Positions 1 to 11,323 of a DNA stretch of 49,018 bases are shown here, piece by piece. The notes beneath the pieces are model-generated. The model made no database searches, had not been told where the DNA came from, and worked only from the letters and a program-made list of their open reading frames with translations. Every line of letters begins with the position of its first letter. Within the stretch, counting starts at the first letter, position 1. Source of the DNA: Zychaea mexicana (taxonomy: Eukaryota > Mucoromycota > Mucoromycetes > Mucorales > Lichtheimiaceae); assembly GCF_025766255.1 (NCBI RefSeq), contig NW_026516872.1:1-49018 (forward strand), read 5' to 3'. Made by a program: the position numbers and the translations under genes.

Positions 1-369
1 GACGACTGGTATTTATACAATGATATACATGCATTACTGAAGGATGACCCGAGGTTCAATCCTGAATTCTAGTTCGATTCTTTCTGAGGCATTCGTCGTC
101 GCACTGATACACAAACAGCAACCGACAGCACGCTGCAGCCATCCGCAAGACGTCGACGATTGACTCCTGCAGAATTGCGGCATGAAGATGTGCTTAAGCG
201 GATTGATGCCGCCAACCAGTAGAGCGAGGAAGCAAGATCACAGCTGATCGAGCTACTTGATCAGTAACATAAGGAAATCCTTGAAGCTCAAGAAAGGCGC
301 CACCAGCAACAGTAATACACACAACAGAGCTTTTTAGATTTAATGAAGCAACTTATTGACAAGATGTAG
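1..369 (+). pseudogene. Harbinger accessory (Myb/SANT, NAM-like) protein, C-terminal remnant
   Basis: One reading frame runs unbroken in phase from the window edge to a TAG at 367-369, but carries five internal stops: TAG 70-72, TGA 85-87, TAG 220-222, TAA 265-267 and TAA 313-315. Between them the frame reads as a coherent basic, then Gln/Glu-rich coiled-coil-like tail. This is typical of the second protein of PIF/Harbinger elements, a Myb/SANT DNA-binding partner that helps the transposase reach the element ends. Each stop could come from a Gln (CAG/CAA) or Arg (CGA) codon by one C-to-T change. The gene converges on the transposase at 485-2032, the usual two-gene layout. The N-terminus lies outside the window. 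Assignment rests on context and composition, not on a visible SANT domain. Confidence 0.55.
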
Positions 370-484
370 AATCTTTTTTGTTTGATTTTATATTTTAAAT
401 TCAATAAAGTTTTTTTTCCTTCAGGTTTTTTTTATATAATCAAGTGCCTCAAAAGATAACTAGTTATGAAGACATATTTATTTT

Positions 485-2032
485 CTATCTGCGTCTATAA
501 TGGCGATTATATTGACGGAAGCTCTCACGATCGCTACGCCGATTCTCGTACAAGTACTGTACTAGTTCATTACGTTTCCGCACACCTTCATTTTGTAGTT
601 GCGTGGCGGTACGGCACGTACCACGACCTCTGTCATTAATAGAGTCAGAAACTTCGAGTGGCTCTAGAAGCAAATCATCGGTTATCGGATTAGGTACAAA
701 TGTGCTTTCGGCATGAAGATCGTCGTGATCAATGCATAAATTATGCAGAATACAGCAAGCAACAATCGTCATTGTCATTGATTCTACATCCAGCAAATAC
801 AGCTCGTTACGTAGAAAACGCCATCTGCACACCAATTGGCCAAATGCCCGTTCAATAACGTTACGCATTCTCGAATGAATATAATTGAAATGCGCGTTGT
901 CACTGTGGCGGGGTGCTTGAGCATCAGGAAAAGGTGTTATCAACCACGGGAGCAAAGGGTATGCCGAATGTACGAACAAAAAATGGAATGTCAGTAATAT
1001 GTATCATGATTTCAACGATAGTCTATGCTAAACAATTTGTTCTCTACCTCCAAGTATAAATGTTCCATTTGGGCACACGGATTCTGGGTTAGTAAGAAGT
1101 TCGTCATAAAAAGCAGTAGCTTGAAAGGCTCTTGAATCGTGATTTCGGCCTATAGTATAAAAGTCGTATATATTAGCCAAGAAAGCAACTAAAATAATTA
1201 CATTAACATGTCATGCCTTACTGCTCTGCCCTGTATGGATGTAGGTGAATCGCTTTTCTGAATCACAAATGGCAACCATATTCAACGAGTAGTTGTTTTT
1301 TCTGTCGACAAAGCGATCGCCACTGTCACCTGGTTTGAAGATTCGAACGAGCTTCCCATCCAAAGCACCGAGTACATTTGGGAGGTGAGTAGGTCCGACT
1401 TCAAATGTTGGTCCAAGCTCTCCATATTGAAACCCTTCAACGGTTGCCTTGATAGCTTCATTTCCGGTCGGCCATCGGATTATACCACCTTGACAGTCGG
1501 CCATTGCCACCAAAAATCGCTTGGTAAAATTTCTGTAGGATCCATGCGATGTACCAAGCAAAGTTTCGGCCATACGGTAACTGACATGAGCATTGGCAAA
1601 TCTCCAGAATATCAGGCCGACTTGGATGAACACAGGTGTGGCGTTTTGTGCCGTAAATTGATACAATCGATGTTGCGACAACATATTTACGAGGGCATTG
1701 AAAGTGGCTGGTTTCATACGATAATGCGATTTGAATCCACCTGGTCTATCTGTGTCCGGAAGAGCTAGATGCGTAACTTCCCAGGATGTCGTATTTTTAA
1801 CACGATTGACGCGTTGCATAACACAGAAATGTAGCGGCGATGATACAGCTGACATGATATGATCAAGAGAAAAAATGGTTCGGTATATTGGCAAAACAGT
1901 GTTGATCATGAAGAGTTGGTTGATATCGTCGTCGTCATTATTTGTAAGAAAAAAAAAGACGTAGCCTTCAATCAAAAGAAGTAGGATGCTGATGATCGTT
2001 CTTCTGTGGACAATTTCTTGCTGGGAATCCAT
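485..2032 (-). pseudogene. PIF/Harbinger (HARBI1-like, DDE_Tnp_4) transposase
   Basis: Three exons (1222-2032, 1048-1149, 485-969) join in frame to a 465-aa protein starting MDSQQEIVHRR. Known family role: DDE nuclease that cuts and pastes Harbinger elements into TWA sites. Catalytic residues visible: first Asp in LGALDG (about residue 226), second in RNHDSRAF (about 275), Glu in RNVIERAFGQL (about 344); the C-terminal CILHN motif is present. Intron 1 (1150-1221) is GT-AG. Intron 2 (970-1047) must end in AC, not AG, to restore the expected GDSAYP motif. That is the only lesion seen, so the gene may be near-intact but mis-spliced. An upstream in-frame ATG at 2117-2119 would add 29 hydrophobic residues unlike the family; I prefer 2032. 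This copy belongs to a different lineage from the Harbinger transposases at 4198 and 7065. Confidence 0.8.
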
Positions 2033-2119
2033 AATAATAGACAGAAGGTAGGATGAAGGATATAAAAAGTGCGAATAAAAGTTGAGTGGAACAAAACAAG
2101 AAGTATTACTCAAAGTCAC

Positions 2120-2817
2120 TGCATATATAGAAGATATTTTCTTATCGGTAATGTTCTTATCATTTCATGATATGTAGAACTATGGAATCGGTTCCGTCTA
2201 AACAACAAGTTGGTATATCTAATATTATGTAAAATGGTATACTTGACCCTCCCGGGTATTGCTTGATAGATAATTAAATATCAAAGTAATATTTTCTCAG
2301 TCGCATGGACGTGTAACAAAAGATCCAAGACGATATCCTTTTTGGGAGTGCTGTGTCAACCAAGGGGTCGACACAGCAGTTTTGCTCTTCATTTCCTTAT
2401 CAAGGATATGATATAAATTACACAAAAAAATTCTGTATTCATTGTATCACTTTTATTCGACTCCCGAACAACGCACTATTACTATTTCTAGGGTGTGTCG
2501 ACGTTGACTCACGTTACTTGAGAGTACCCTTAGTCCGCCTAAAAATTTAGGCCCTAAAATTGAAATCTTTTGATAATTCTTTTTGTGCTATATAAACTGA
2601 CCTTGAAATTTATATATTTAGTAGCTACAAAAGACATGTATATATATACCAAGTTTTATTTAGTTTATGTATATAGTTGGGAAGTTATTTACATTTATTT
2701 AATCTTAGGTAGATGAAAAACCCCATACAATGTAGTAGCTAGTTATATCTTATTTTCTGTTTGATTCATTTTATATTCTGCATTTTTATAGTTAAAAGTC
2801 CTAAATCCTAAATTCTG
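2120..2817. other. AT-rich intergenic segment, presumed 5' flank of Harbinger 1
   Basis: No supportable gene. It should contain the right end of the first Harbinger element, but the other end lies outside the window so the inverted repeat cannot be matched. One short inverted repeat is visible at about 2350-2380: TGCTGTGTC, a 12-base loop, then GACACAGCA. A 65-codon open frame at 2353-2550 has no recognisable feature. Confidence 0.4.
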
Positions 2818-2876
2818 AATTTTATATCCTATTTTTTATTTTTTATTTCTTTATGCTTGTTCTTTATTCTTCATTT

Positions 2877-2925
<49 letters not shown>

Positions 2926-3800
2926 ATTCTTTATTCTTTATTCTTTATTCTTTATTCTTTATTCTTTATTCTTTATCCTTTTTCTTTATTCTTTATTCTT
3001 TATTCTTTATTCTTTATTCTTTATTCTATGTTCTTTATTCTTTATTCTATGTTCTTTATTCTTTATTCTATATTCTTTATTCTTTATTCTCATTCTTTAT
3101 TCTATGTTCTATGCTGTTTATTCTATATTCTTTATTCTCTTTATTCTTCATTCTCTTTATTCTTCATTCTCTTTATTCTTTATTGTTGTTCTTTTTTCTT
3201 TTTTCTTTTTTCTTTTTTCTTCATTCTTCATTCTTTATTCTTTATTGTTTTTCCTTTATTCTTTATTCTATATTCTCTATTTTTTATTTCTTTATTTTAT
3301 ATTTTATATTCTATTTTCTTTATTCTATATTCTTTATTCTTTATTCTTTATTCTTTATTCTTTATTCTTTATTCTTTATTCTTGGTTCTTTATTCTTTAA
3401 TCTCTTTATTCTTTATTCTTTATTCATTGTTCTATATTCTTCATTCTCTTTATTCTTATTCTTATTCTTGTTCTTTATTCTTTATTCTTTATTTCTTTAT
3501 TTCTTTATTCTTTATTCTTTATTTTTTATTTTTTATTTTATATTCTATATTCTATATTCTTAATTCTTTATTCTTTGTTCTAAATTCTAAATTTTATTTT
3601 CTTTGTTCTTTATTCTTTATTTCTTTATTCTCTGTTCTTTATTCTTTATTCTTTATTCTTTATTCTTCATTCATTATTCTCCATTCTCTTTATTCTTTAT
3701 TCTTTATTCTTTGTTCTTTTTTCTTTACTCTTTATTCTTTATTCTTTTTTCTTCACTCTTTATTCTATATTCTTTATTCTGTATTCTATATTTTAAGTTG
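2818..3800. repeat. TTTATTC heptamer satellite (~1 kb polypyrimidine tract)
   Basis: Almost 1 kb made of TTTATTC heptamers with drifted variants (TTTTTAT, TTCTATA, CTTTTTT). The plus strand is nearly pure pyrimidine plus A. Long open frames on the plus strand here are low-complexity Phe/Leu/Tyr/Ile artefacts. It is not a telomeric repeat. It sits between Harbinger 1 and Harbinger 2. Confidence 0.9.
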
Positions 3801-4197
3801 TGACTTATAATTCTATATCTCAAATGTTAAATGTTGATTTTATTAGTTCTAAAGTTATCTTATATTTTGTTTTATAATTATTCTAAAAAAAAAACATCAA
3901 AGATTCTTTAATATCCATCTCATATCTCAGATTCAAGCCCTATGTATATTCATCTCTCATATCTCTTTAGAGCATTCGCAGCGGTGCCTGTAAAAATTTC
4001 CTGTAAAATCGGGTGCTGTAAATAATTTATCATTTTACAGGTCTATATTTCACAACGGTTCCTGTAAAATATAAGCGTTAATTGCGAGTGTAACGCGAAT
4101 AACGCGAATAACGCGAAATAGCGACGTCATAATTTGTTAAAGAAATAGACCGGGGCAGCGTGAAATATATTTCGGTTTCGCTACCTTCTCTTTCAAA

Positions 4198-5599
4198 ATG
4201 AATCCGCAATCTATTGTTCATCGAATCGTGCAAAGCGCATTTATATTTGAGGAAGAGAATCACCAAAAACGCAAGCAACAGAAACGCAGCTCGAGACGCC
4301 TTTTGGAGTTGATCGACAAGATCCAAGCTCGCAAATACTCGGTCGGCAAACGCAAGGGTAGCAGTGGCTCTGTTCCTGGACGACGATACAAGGATCGCTT
4401 GCGTCCGCTTTTTGAGTGGTTGCTCATGAGAGACTACTTCAATGAAGACTGTATGAACGATGCAGCCACTTTTCGACGCCGCTTCCGTATGAGACGTGAA
4501 CTCTTTCTATGTATCGTGAACGTGCTTGAGACAAAGTACACCTACTTCCAGCAAAGACGCGACGTAGCTAATAGACTTGGATTTTCGGCAATTCAGAAGG
4601 TATGTGTGGCCATCAACATATTGGCGTACGGCGGATCTGCAGATGCCGTCGACAACTACTTCAGAATGGCTGAATCCACAGCCAGACATACTCTGAGGGA
4701 GTTTTGTCGAGGTATCATCGAATCGTTCGGCGAAGAATACCTCCGGCGTCCAACTGACGAAGACCTGAAGCGTCTTCTTGCTTTTGGCGAGCAGCGCGGA
4801 TTCCCTGGCATGCTGGGATCGTTGGATTGCATGCATTGGCGCTGGAAGAACTGCCCAACAGGTTGGCATGGCCAGTATACCAGTGGCAAAGAAGGCGGCC
4901 CATCAGTTATTCTTGAAGCCGTTGCTTCGCAAGACCTTTGGATCTGGTACTGTCATTTCGGCGTACCTGGATCGAACAACGACATCAATGTTCTGTATAG
5001 GTCTCCTTTGTTCGACGATGTCATCAGCCAACGTGCGCCAACTGTCACGTTTCAAGTAAATGGCAAAGAGTACAATCAAGGATTTTACTTGGTTGACGGC
5101 ATCTACCCCTGGTGGGGAACGTTTGTGAAAAGTATTAAGTATCCTTTGGACAACAAACAAAAGGTACTGTTCTATTTATTGACGATAAAAAATTAGAAAC
5201 AGATAACATTTGTCCAATATTATTTACCAAACTTTTTAGTACTACAAGGAGAGACATGAAGCTGTCCGTAAGGATATTGAGCGTGTGTTTGGCGTGCTGC
5301 AAGCGCGTTTCGCAATTGTCAGGCACCCGGCACTTTCTTGGTCAATTTCCGAACTGTCAAACATAATGAAGACGTGCATAATTTTGCATAACATCATTGT
5401 TGAAGATGAGAGAGATACGTACGACTACAACAAGAAAGAAACCTTCGATTACAAGAAGGCTTTTTTCCAGGTTGAGCCGTCGTTTTCTCGCGATGGTGCA
5501 GCCGAAGCTCACATAATGCAATGAGTGAACAATGCCATCATGGACCGCACTGTCCATGACTCACTACGCAATGATCTAATCGAGCACATGTGGCACTAA
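4198..5599 (+). pseudogene. PIF/Harbinger transposase (plant-transposon-protein family), one nonsense codon
   Basis: Exon 1 4198-5163 and exon 2 5240-5599 are joined across a 76-nt GT-AG intron in phase 0, giving 441 codons. Known role: DDE transposase of PIF elements. Catalytic residues: Asp210 in GSLDCMHW, Asp262 in NNDINVL, Glu336 in KDIERVFGVLQ. The basic N-terminus (Lys/Arg-rich, residues 20-60) is a plausible nuclear localisation or DNA-binding segment. One in-frame TGA at 5522-5524 (codon 417) interrupts the tail; the conserved ending DLIEHMWH follows it in the same frame and stops at TAA 5597-5599. TGA fits a CGA (Arg) codon changed C to T. Everything catalytic lies before the stop, so partial activity cannot be excluded. 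Confidence 0.85.
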
Positions 5600-5691
5600 T
5601 ATGTATCTCACGTACAATAAATACTTACCTTTCGATGCAGTACAGCTGTTTTTTTTATATGTTCGGAAGAACAGCCATCGTTTCTCGCGCT

Positions 5692-6681
5692 TTATTCACA
5701 CTCTTCCTCCGAATAGTCTCCGGACTCTCCTTCCTGGACCACATCCTTCTCCGTCTCTTCTTTCAATCGATCTACGATTTCCTGTTGCTTTTTCTCGAAG
5801 TACCATCTCTGAGTAGGACTAAGAGAGTCCAAGTCCTTGCTCATGATGGCTTCTTCTCTAGCCAGTCGCGCCTCTTCGTTTGCCTTTTGCGCTTCTTTGA
5901 GCATCTCTTCTAAGAGTCTGCGTCTCTTCTCTTCCTCGACGACCTCGAGACGGGCGAGCTTCACCTGTTCATCAGCCAGGCTCGCGAGATCGTCGTCTTC
6001 GGCGTGTCGTCTCTTCAGAGCCTTGGCTTTCTTGTTACCAAGGGGCCGCACATCCTTCTCACCATCCACGCTGACCTCGTTGGCCTTGTCGCTGACGAAC
6101 TTAAATTTCTGCTCATTCTTCAGCAGAGGCCAGCAATGAGCCATCTTGAAAGGCTTATACCGTGCTTCGGCTTTGCTGTTATACCTTTCGACGATGCGCT
6201 GCTTCTATTATATGAACTTTATCAGAAAGAAAGGAACTTCTCGAATCTGTTATATGCATTTTAATGTGTAAAAGACTACCTTGTCATCATCGGCCTCGCC
6301 ACTTTTTGGTGGCCCTCTCTCGATAAAGGCCACAGCCGCTGCATATCTCGCGATTTGCGCGCTGATAATCTCCCAACGACCTTGACAACTTTCGGGAGTG
6401 CGGTTCTTGTCGTTACCACCTTTTTCAAACTCTTCAAAAACGCGTTGCCAAAACGTTTTCGAATCTTGGTTGATGCCAACCTTTTCATCTTTGTTGATTA
6501 GAAGGTAGGCTTGGACCAAGAGCTGATCCTCGTCATTGCGCCACCAAGCACCTTTCGTCTTCTTTTGGTCGGCAGTTGCGACAGAGGAGGCAGCGGTAGC
6601 GTTTCGGCTTGAGGGGAGGGTGGTTTGGGGGGCAGAAGTGACCGTAGTCGTAGAAGTGGGAATGCTGTTGTTGGTGTTCAT
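5692..6681 (-). CDS. Harbinger accessory protein, SANT/Myb plus NAM-associated C-terminus
   Basis: Two exons (6280-6681 and 5692-6204) flank a 75-nt GT-AG intron in phase 0, giving 304 aa with no internal stop. Residues about 38-110 form a SANT/Myb-like trihelix domain beginning KGAWWRNDEDQLLVQAY. The second exon starts KQRIVERYNSKAEARYKPF and contains HCWPLLKNEQKF, the pattern of the NAM-associated domain found in plant and fungal Harbinger partners. The tail is a charged coiled coil (EEKRRRLLEEMLKEAQKA and onward). Known role of this class: DNA binding and nuclear import of the transposase. It is the only Harbinger gene here with no visible lesion. It converges on the transposase with 92 bp between their stops. 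Confidence 0.85.
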
Positions 6682-6883
6682 GTTAAAAAGTTTGTTTCAA
6701 AAGAGAAGGGGGTTTTTACAGGAGCTCAGACAGGACCTGTTACTTTACAGGTTTTGGAGAAAAATTTACAGATTCTCATTTTTACAGACAATTTTACAGG
6801 GACCGGTGCGAAGACAAAAGTGTAAAATGACCTGTAAATCGGGTTTACAGGAAATTTTACAGGGTCCGTTGCGAGTGCTCTTA

Positions 6884-6902
6884 GTAACCATAATTTGAGA
6901 AC
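6884..6902. other. Spacer between two Harbinger elements
   Basis: Only 19 bp separate the TTA duplication of Harbinger 2 from the TAA duplication of Harbinger 3. It holds no gene; it marks two independent insertions at almost the same site. Confidence 0.9.
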
Positions 6903-7064
6903 TAAGAGCATCTCCAACGGTCGTTCTAAAATTTTTCTAAAATAGAACACCGCTATCCTAGTAGGACCATAGAATTGGCATGGTTTTTCTAACAGTCGCG
7001 CTATTCTAAAACTGGCTATTGAATTTACTGCTCTGCTCTTTTTACTTCAACCACTCATTCCACA

Positions 7065-8442
7065 ATGTCAAGCCAAAATATTTGCAACCTAGAACAAATG
7101 TTCGATGAAGACATCGAGGAAGAACGCCAACGTCAGTGCAGAGTTGAGCGTCTTCAGAGAATCTTTACAGCTGATGACCAAGACGACGATCAAGTGAGAA
7201 AACCCAGAAAAGGCTCTGTTCCTAGTCATCTCGTCATTAACTGCGATCGCGTTGTAGGTCATTGGCGTTTATACAATGACTATTTTGGCGACAATCCTGT
7301 TTACCCAGAATACAAGTTCCGTACTCGTTTTCGCATGAGTCGTCGGCTTTTCAAACAGATCGTAAGCGAATTGGAGTAGAAAGATGCCTTCTTTCCATAG
7401 AAGTATGATGCGGCTCATATACCTAGATTGACACCGCTGCAGAAAGCGACGGCAGCAATTCGCTAACTGGCATATGGCGTATCTGCCGATGCGACCGACG
7501 AATATGTTCGCCTAGGTGCAAGCACTGCTCTTGAGTGCCTAAAGCGCTTCTGCTTGGCAATCAGCCGCATCTTTAGTGACGAATACCTGCGCTCACCAAA
7601 CGAGGATGATATCAAGCGGCTTCTTGATATGGCGGAAAAACGCGGGTTCCCTGGCATGCTCGGTTCCTTGGACTGCATGCATTGGGAATGGAAAAACTGT
7701 CCTGCCAGATGGAAAGGCCAATTATCAAGGCAAAGAGAAGAAAGCTACAGTAATCCTTGAGGCTGTAGCAGACTTCGAAACATGGATCTGGCACGCATTC
7801 TTCAGTCTCCCGGGTATGCTAAATGACATCAATGTCTTGCAACGTTCCCCCATCTTCGATGATCTGGCGTCTGATGTTACGTCGCCCGTCAACTTTTCTG
7901 TCAATGGCCACAACTACACCAAAGGCTATTATTTAGTTGATGGTATTTACCCGCTGTGGGCTACGTTTATGGATTCAATCACGCATCCGATTGAGAAGAA
8001 AAAAAAGGTAAATTTTAACAATGCATATGGAGAGCAGCAACTCTAACTACTTATATAGTTGTTTGCCTGTATGCAAGAAGCGTACCGTAAGGATGTCGAG
8101 CATGCCTTTGGGATCTTGCAAAGTAGATTTGCTGTGATTCGACACCTAGTAAGACTATGGCAACCCGACGATCTTTCAATGGTTATGCGCGCATGCATAA
8201 TCTTGGATAACATGATTATTGAAGATCAGTGCTGCGATCCAGGAGAGGATGTTGCTGATGACAACGAAGCCAAAGTATTGCGAAGTGTTGGATCAGCGCC
8301 CATTTTGACAGTTCGCAGGGATCTAAACACCATGAGCGAATACTTGAATCGCTATGATGAGATCAAGGATGTTGCAGTCCACGATCAACTGAAGAACGAC
8401 CTCGTTGAGCATTTGTGGCAGCACCAAGGCAATATGATCTAG
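7065..8442 (+). pseudogene. PIF/Harbinger transposase, decayed
   Basis: Starts MSSQNICNLEQMF. Exon 1 runs to 8007, a 51-nt GT-AG intron spans 8008-8058, and exon 2 is 8059-8442. Lesions: TAG 7377-7379, TAG 7398-7400, TAA 7464-7466, and a one-base insertion near 7720 that splits the region after NCPARWKGQ. Catalytic residues survive in the broken frames: Asp in GSLDCMHWEW, Asp in LNDINVL, Glu in KDVEHAFGILQ. It is a clear paralogue of the transposase at 4198. All three stops occupy positions where Gln is plausible, so each can be explained by CAG or CAA changed C to T. The terminal TAG is in the normal place. Confidence 0.85.
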
Positions 8443-8479
8443 TAAAACACAAAAGATATTTTTTATTTATTGTTTTCTA

Positions 8480-9398
8480 TTACTCATCAACTTCGTCGTC
8501 GGTAGTCTGTTGAACTTCTACGTCCTGAACAATAGCTTTTGCGATTCTGCCCTTGGCATTGGCCAAAGCCTCAACTTTTCTCAGCGTCCAATACTCGAGT
8601 TCAGCTCCTCAGTATCTGTCGAGCTGTTCTCGCATCACTTCATCGTCGTTCATTTTCTCCTAGAGCTCGATGCACCTGCAGCTGTTCTAGACATGCTCCT
8701 CTTCAGCCTTCGCCAATCGAGCGCGATCATCGTCCAATTTACGCTTGCGCGTTCCATCCTCCTTCTCTTGCTCCTTGGCTTTCTTGCGACCGATTGGGCG
8801 CTTCATATACTCAGGTACGCTTTGATTTGTCACATTGACATACTTGTTACTGAACTTTGGTTGCTCATGAAGCTCATTATAACAGTATTGAAACTTCCAA
8901 GCAGATTTCTTATACAGCGTTACTGCGTAGTCTTTCTTCACTCCCATATATTCATCAGTACTGGTATCGTATCCTTTATGAAAACTAGCATCCCCTAACC
9001 TCATTGTCTTCGTTGTTTCCGCTTTTATTTTGTGCAAGAGCTTTTGCAAGACAACCACAGTATCTAGACACCTCTCTTTGGATGGTACCCCAGTGGCCCG
9101 AGAGGGCTCCCTAGCCAGTTCGTACATCCTTATCTCCCCCTCTTTGAAGAAAATCTTTGTAGATAGTCTCCCACAATATTTGGAGGGGAACATCGGTGCC
9201 CTTTGACGAACGAGTGGAGGTGGCAAGCTAGGATTGACACAACCACACATCCTCTTCATTGCTCCAGCTCGGACCGTGATTGCCAGCTTTTGCTGCTGCT
9301 GCTGTCGACGATTCTGCAACAACTTCGGGAACAGTGGTCGATTCGACACGAGATTCGACATTAGTGATGGGGATCGGGGCAGAAGAACTGGAAGACAT
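8480..9398 (-). pseudogene. Harbinger accessory SANT/NAM-like protein, decayed
   Basis: Begins MSSSSSAPIPITN at 9398, then a SANT-like start GPSWSNEEDVWLCQS. Lesions in order: a TAG where the domain normally has Trp, a TAG after DVRTG, a frameshift before the RLGDASFHKG-type segment, then TAG, TAG and TGA in the C-terminal tail. The NAM-associated part (SAWKFQYCYNELHEQPKFSN) and a Lys/Arg-rich nuclear-localisation-like stretch (GRKKAKEQEKEDGTRKRK) are readable. Gene order and orientation match Harbinger 2. All stops fit C-to-T or G-to-A changes at Gln, Arg or Trp codons. Confidence 0.75.
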
Positions 9399-9623
9399 TG
9401 TTGTTGGAAAAGGAAGTGATTTATAAAGAAGAGAGAGCTTTATTTTACTGCGTACAACAACGCGATTTTATTTTAGAAAACTTGCCCTAATTTTGGGACG
9501 CCTATTCTAAAAAATTTGACCCTTTTCTAAAATAGAATAGAAATAGGATGACCGTTGGAACTCGAAATTTTCTATTTCGGAATCCTAAAATAGAATTTAG
9601 AACGACCGTTGGAGATGCTCTAA

Positions 9624-9981
9624 TCATTGGTAAACTCTTATTTTCTTTTGTTTATATATATGTTCATATCTTAATATTTCCACTTATCTTTTCTTTATTT
9701 TTTATTCAGTCATATTTATCTATATATCTTATATGTTCAATTTATATTTGAGTGATGGTACTCTTGCTTTTTTATTCAGTTCATTCTATATATAGTTTAA
9801 ATGTTTATATATTATACTTAATTCATAATGCTTTCTCTGCATCTTTTGTGTTATACTTAATGCTAGTATATAGTATACATAATTCATCTTAATATTTTCA
9901 CTTATATTTTCTTTATTTCATTCAATTAATGTTTCATGTAGTATTCACTATAGTTATTTCCTACCTTAGTCAGTTTACTTG
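9624..9981. other. AT-rich intergenic segment
   Basis: T-rich sequence with short TATATA runs. I see no gene or structured feature. Confidence 0.5.
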
Positions 9982-10398
9982 TGCTTTCTTTGCTTCGCTT
10001 GGGTTGCGCTTTATGCACAGGTTTACACTATGCTGAATTCTTATCTTCATTACTCTACTTGTGCTTTCTCCGCTTCATGCGGGTTATACTTCACACACAG
10101 GTTTATGCTATGCTTCATTCCTATATCTTAATTACTCTACTTGCACTTTCTCAGCTTCGTACAGGTTGCGCTTCGCATATGGGTTTATGGTATGCTTCAT
10201 TCCTATATCTTAATTACTCTACTGGCACATTCTCAGCTTCACTCTGGTTATGCTTCCTACACGGGTTTATGCTATGTTGGATTCCTTTCTTAACTACTCT
10301 CCTCATGCTTTCATCGCTTCGCTCAGTTTATGCTTCGCACATAGGTTGACACTATGCTTATTCCCTGTCTTAATTACTCTACCAATGCTTTCTTCGCT
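9982..10398. repeat. 80-82 bp minisatellite, five units plus a partial sixth
   Basis: Units begin at 9982, 10062, 10144, 10226, 10306 and 10386. Each has the form TGCTTTCTTCGCTTCGC.., then ..CACAGGTTTATGCTATGC.., then ..CTTAATTACTCTACT. The last units are also found at about 37200-37300 (inverted) and 43940-44070, where the central MULE interrupts the array. Confidence 0.85.
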
Positions 10399-11323
10399 GG
10401 GTGGCGAATAATAGCTGATGGTGGAATATTGTTTATTTTTATGATAAAAGCAGATAAAATAGAAGAAAAATAGAGGGTATATTTTTCTTTCGATATTTTA
10501 TTGTTGCAAGTGACAGTTTCTTTTTATATCGATGCGAGCGAGCCACCATAGAGGCCTCTGAGAAGCCCTCTTTTGGAAGGAAAATAGAAAATGTATCTTC
10601 TATTACTACATTGGGGTATGGTATTCTCTGTTCAGAGCGAAATGAGAGCAACCTATAAGTATGAAAAAAATTAGAAAAAAGAAATGTGGTTGAATCGCCA
10701 TAACAATTATATGAGTACATAGCTAAGATGGGACTTAATTAGTAGGATTTTTAGTAGGGCACTGTAGGGTGTTTAGTTGACAAGAAACCCCTTTGAGAAA
10801 ATAATTCTCCAAAAAAAGTCATCAGTTACTATGTAAAGTAAAAATCTAGAGATGTGACTGCTAATTTTGAGCCTACCAATGACTGCACAGCACTTGATTT
10901 ATATAACAGAATTCTTATCATAGCTCTGTAGTATATCTCATTGGCTAGTAATAGCTCTGAGAATAAGGTTTTCTCAAGAAAAAAAGCCTATATACTATGT
11001 GACTGCTATTGCCGTTTTAGTATGCTGTTGCCATATATGATAGATACATGTACTGCAATTTACAGCACTGTAGCTACAATATTGCACCTTCTAGAAGTCT
11101 TAATCCACCCTAAATAAAGCTACTTTTAGTGATTTTTATACATCCTCTTATGTAATGTCTAAAATAAGCAATGTGACTGTCTTCAGTAAAAACATTTTTA
11201 GATATATATACATCATCTGTATATGCCTACAAAGTTTTATAGCAATAGCATTAATGATAGATGAGCTATGACCTATAGAAGGAGAGATATTTAAGGATGG
11301 ATTAACTAAAAACCACCTATATA
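10399..11323. repeat. Dispersed repeat R3, copy A
   Basis: About 0.93 kb closely matching 44066-44989 (same orientation) and 36252-37190 (inverted). All three are followed by a fold-back hairpin. A short frame on the minus strand (10439-10720; containing EDTFSIFLPKEGFSEASMVA) is present in the 36.9 kb copy and frameshifted in the 44.2 kb copy. I do not recognise it and would not call it a gene on this evidence. No terminal inverted repeat could be assigned to R3 alone. Confidence 0.75.

Larger units (their letters stand above)
3970..6880. mobile_element. PIF/Harbinger element 2, complete, two genes, TTA duplication
   Basis: Bounded by inverted ends beginning GAGCATTCGCAGCGG on the left and, read inward, GAGCACTCGCAACGG on the right, each followed by CCTGTAAA-type repeats. 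The flanking TTA at 3967-3969 and 6881-6883 is the 3-bp duplication expected of PIF/Harbinger. It contains a transposase (plus strand) and a Myb/NAM-like partner (minus strand) in convergent orientation. Both subterminal zones carry many CTGTAAA/TTTACAG copies, likely transposase or partner binding sites. Base composition is more balanced than the surrounding AT-rich DNA. Confidence 0.92.
6906..9620. mobile_element. PIF/Harbinger element 3, complete ends, decayed genes, TAA duplication
   Basis: Ends are GAGCATCTCCAACGGTCGTT on the left and its inverse on the right at about 9601-9620. TAA at 6903-6905 and 9621-9623 is the target duplication. The same convergent two-gene layout as Harbinger 2 is present. 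Subterminal zones carry repeated TTCTAAAAT motifs, different from the CTGTAAA motifs of Harbinger 2, so the two elements are probably recognised separately. The outermost bases (GAGCAT..) resemble Harbinger 2, so they are related subfamilies. Confidence 0.92.

Noticed and set aside
2818..3800. Telomere repeat
   Set aside because: Unit is TTTATTC, with no G-run, and lies internally between transposons.
2853..3810. Long open frames of 236-317 codons on the plus strand
   Set aside because: Translation of a heptamer satellite; pure Phe/Leu/Tyr/Ile/Ser low complexity.
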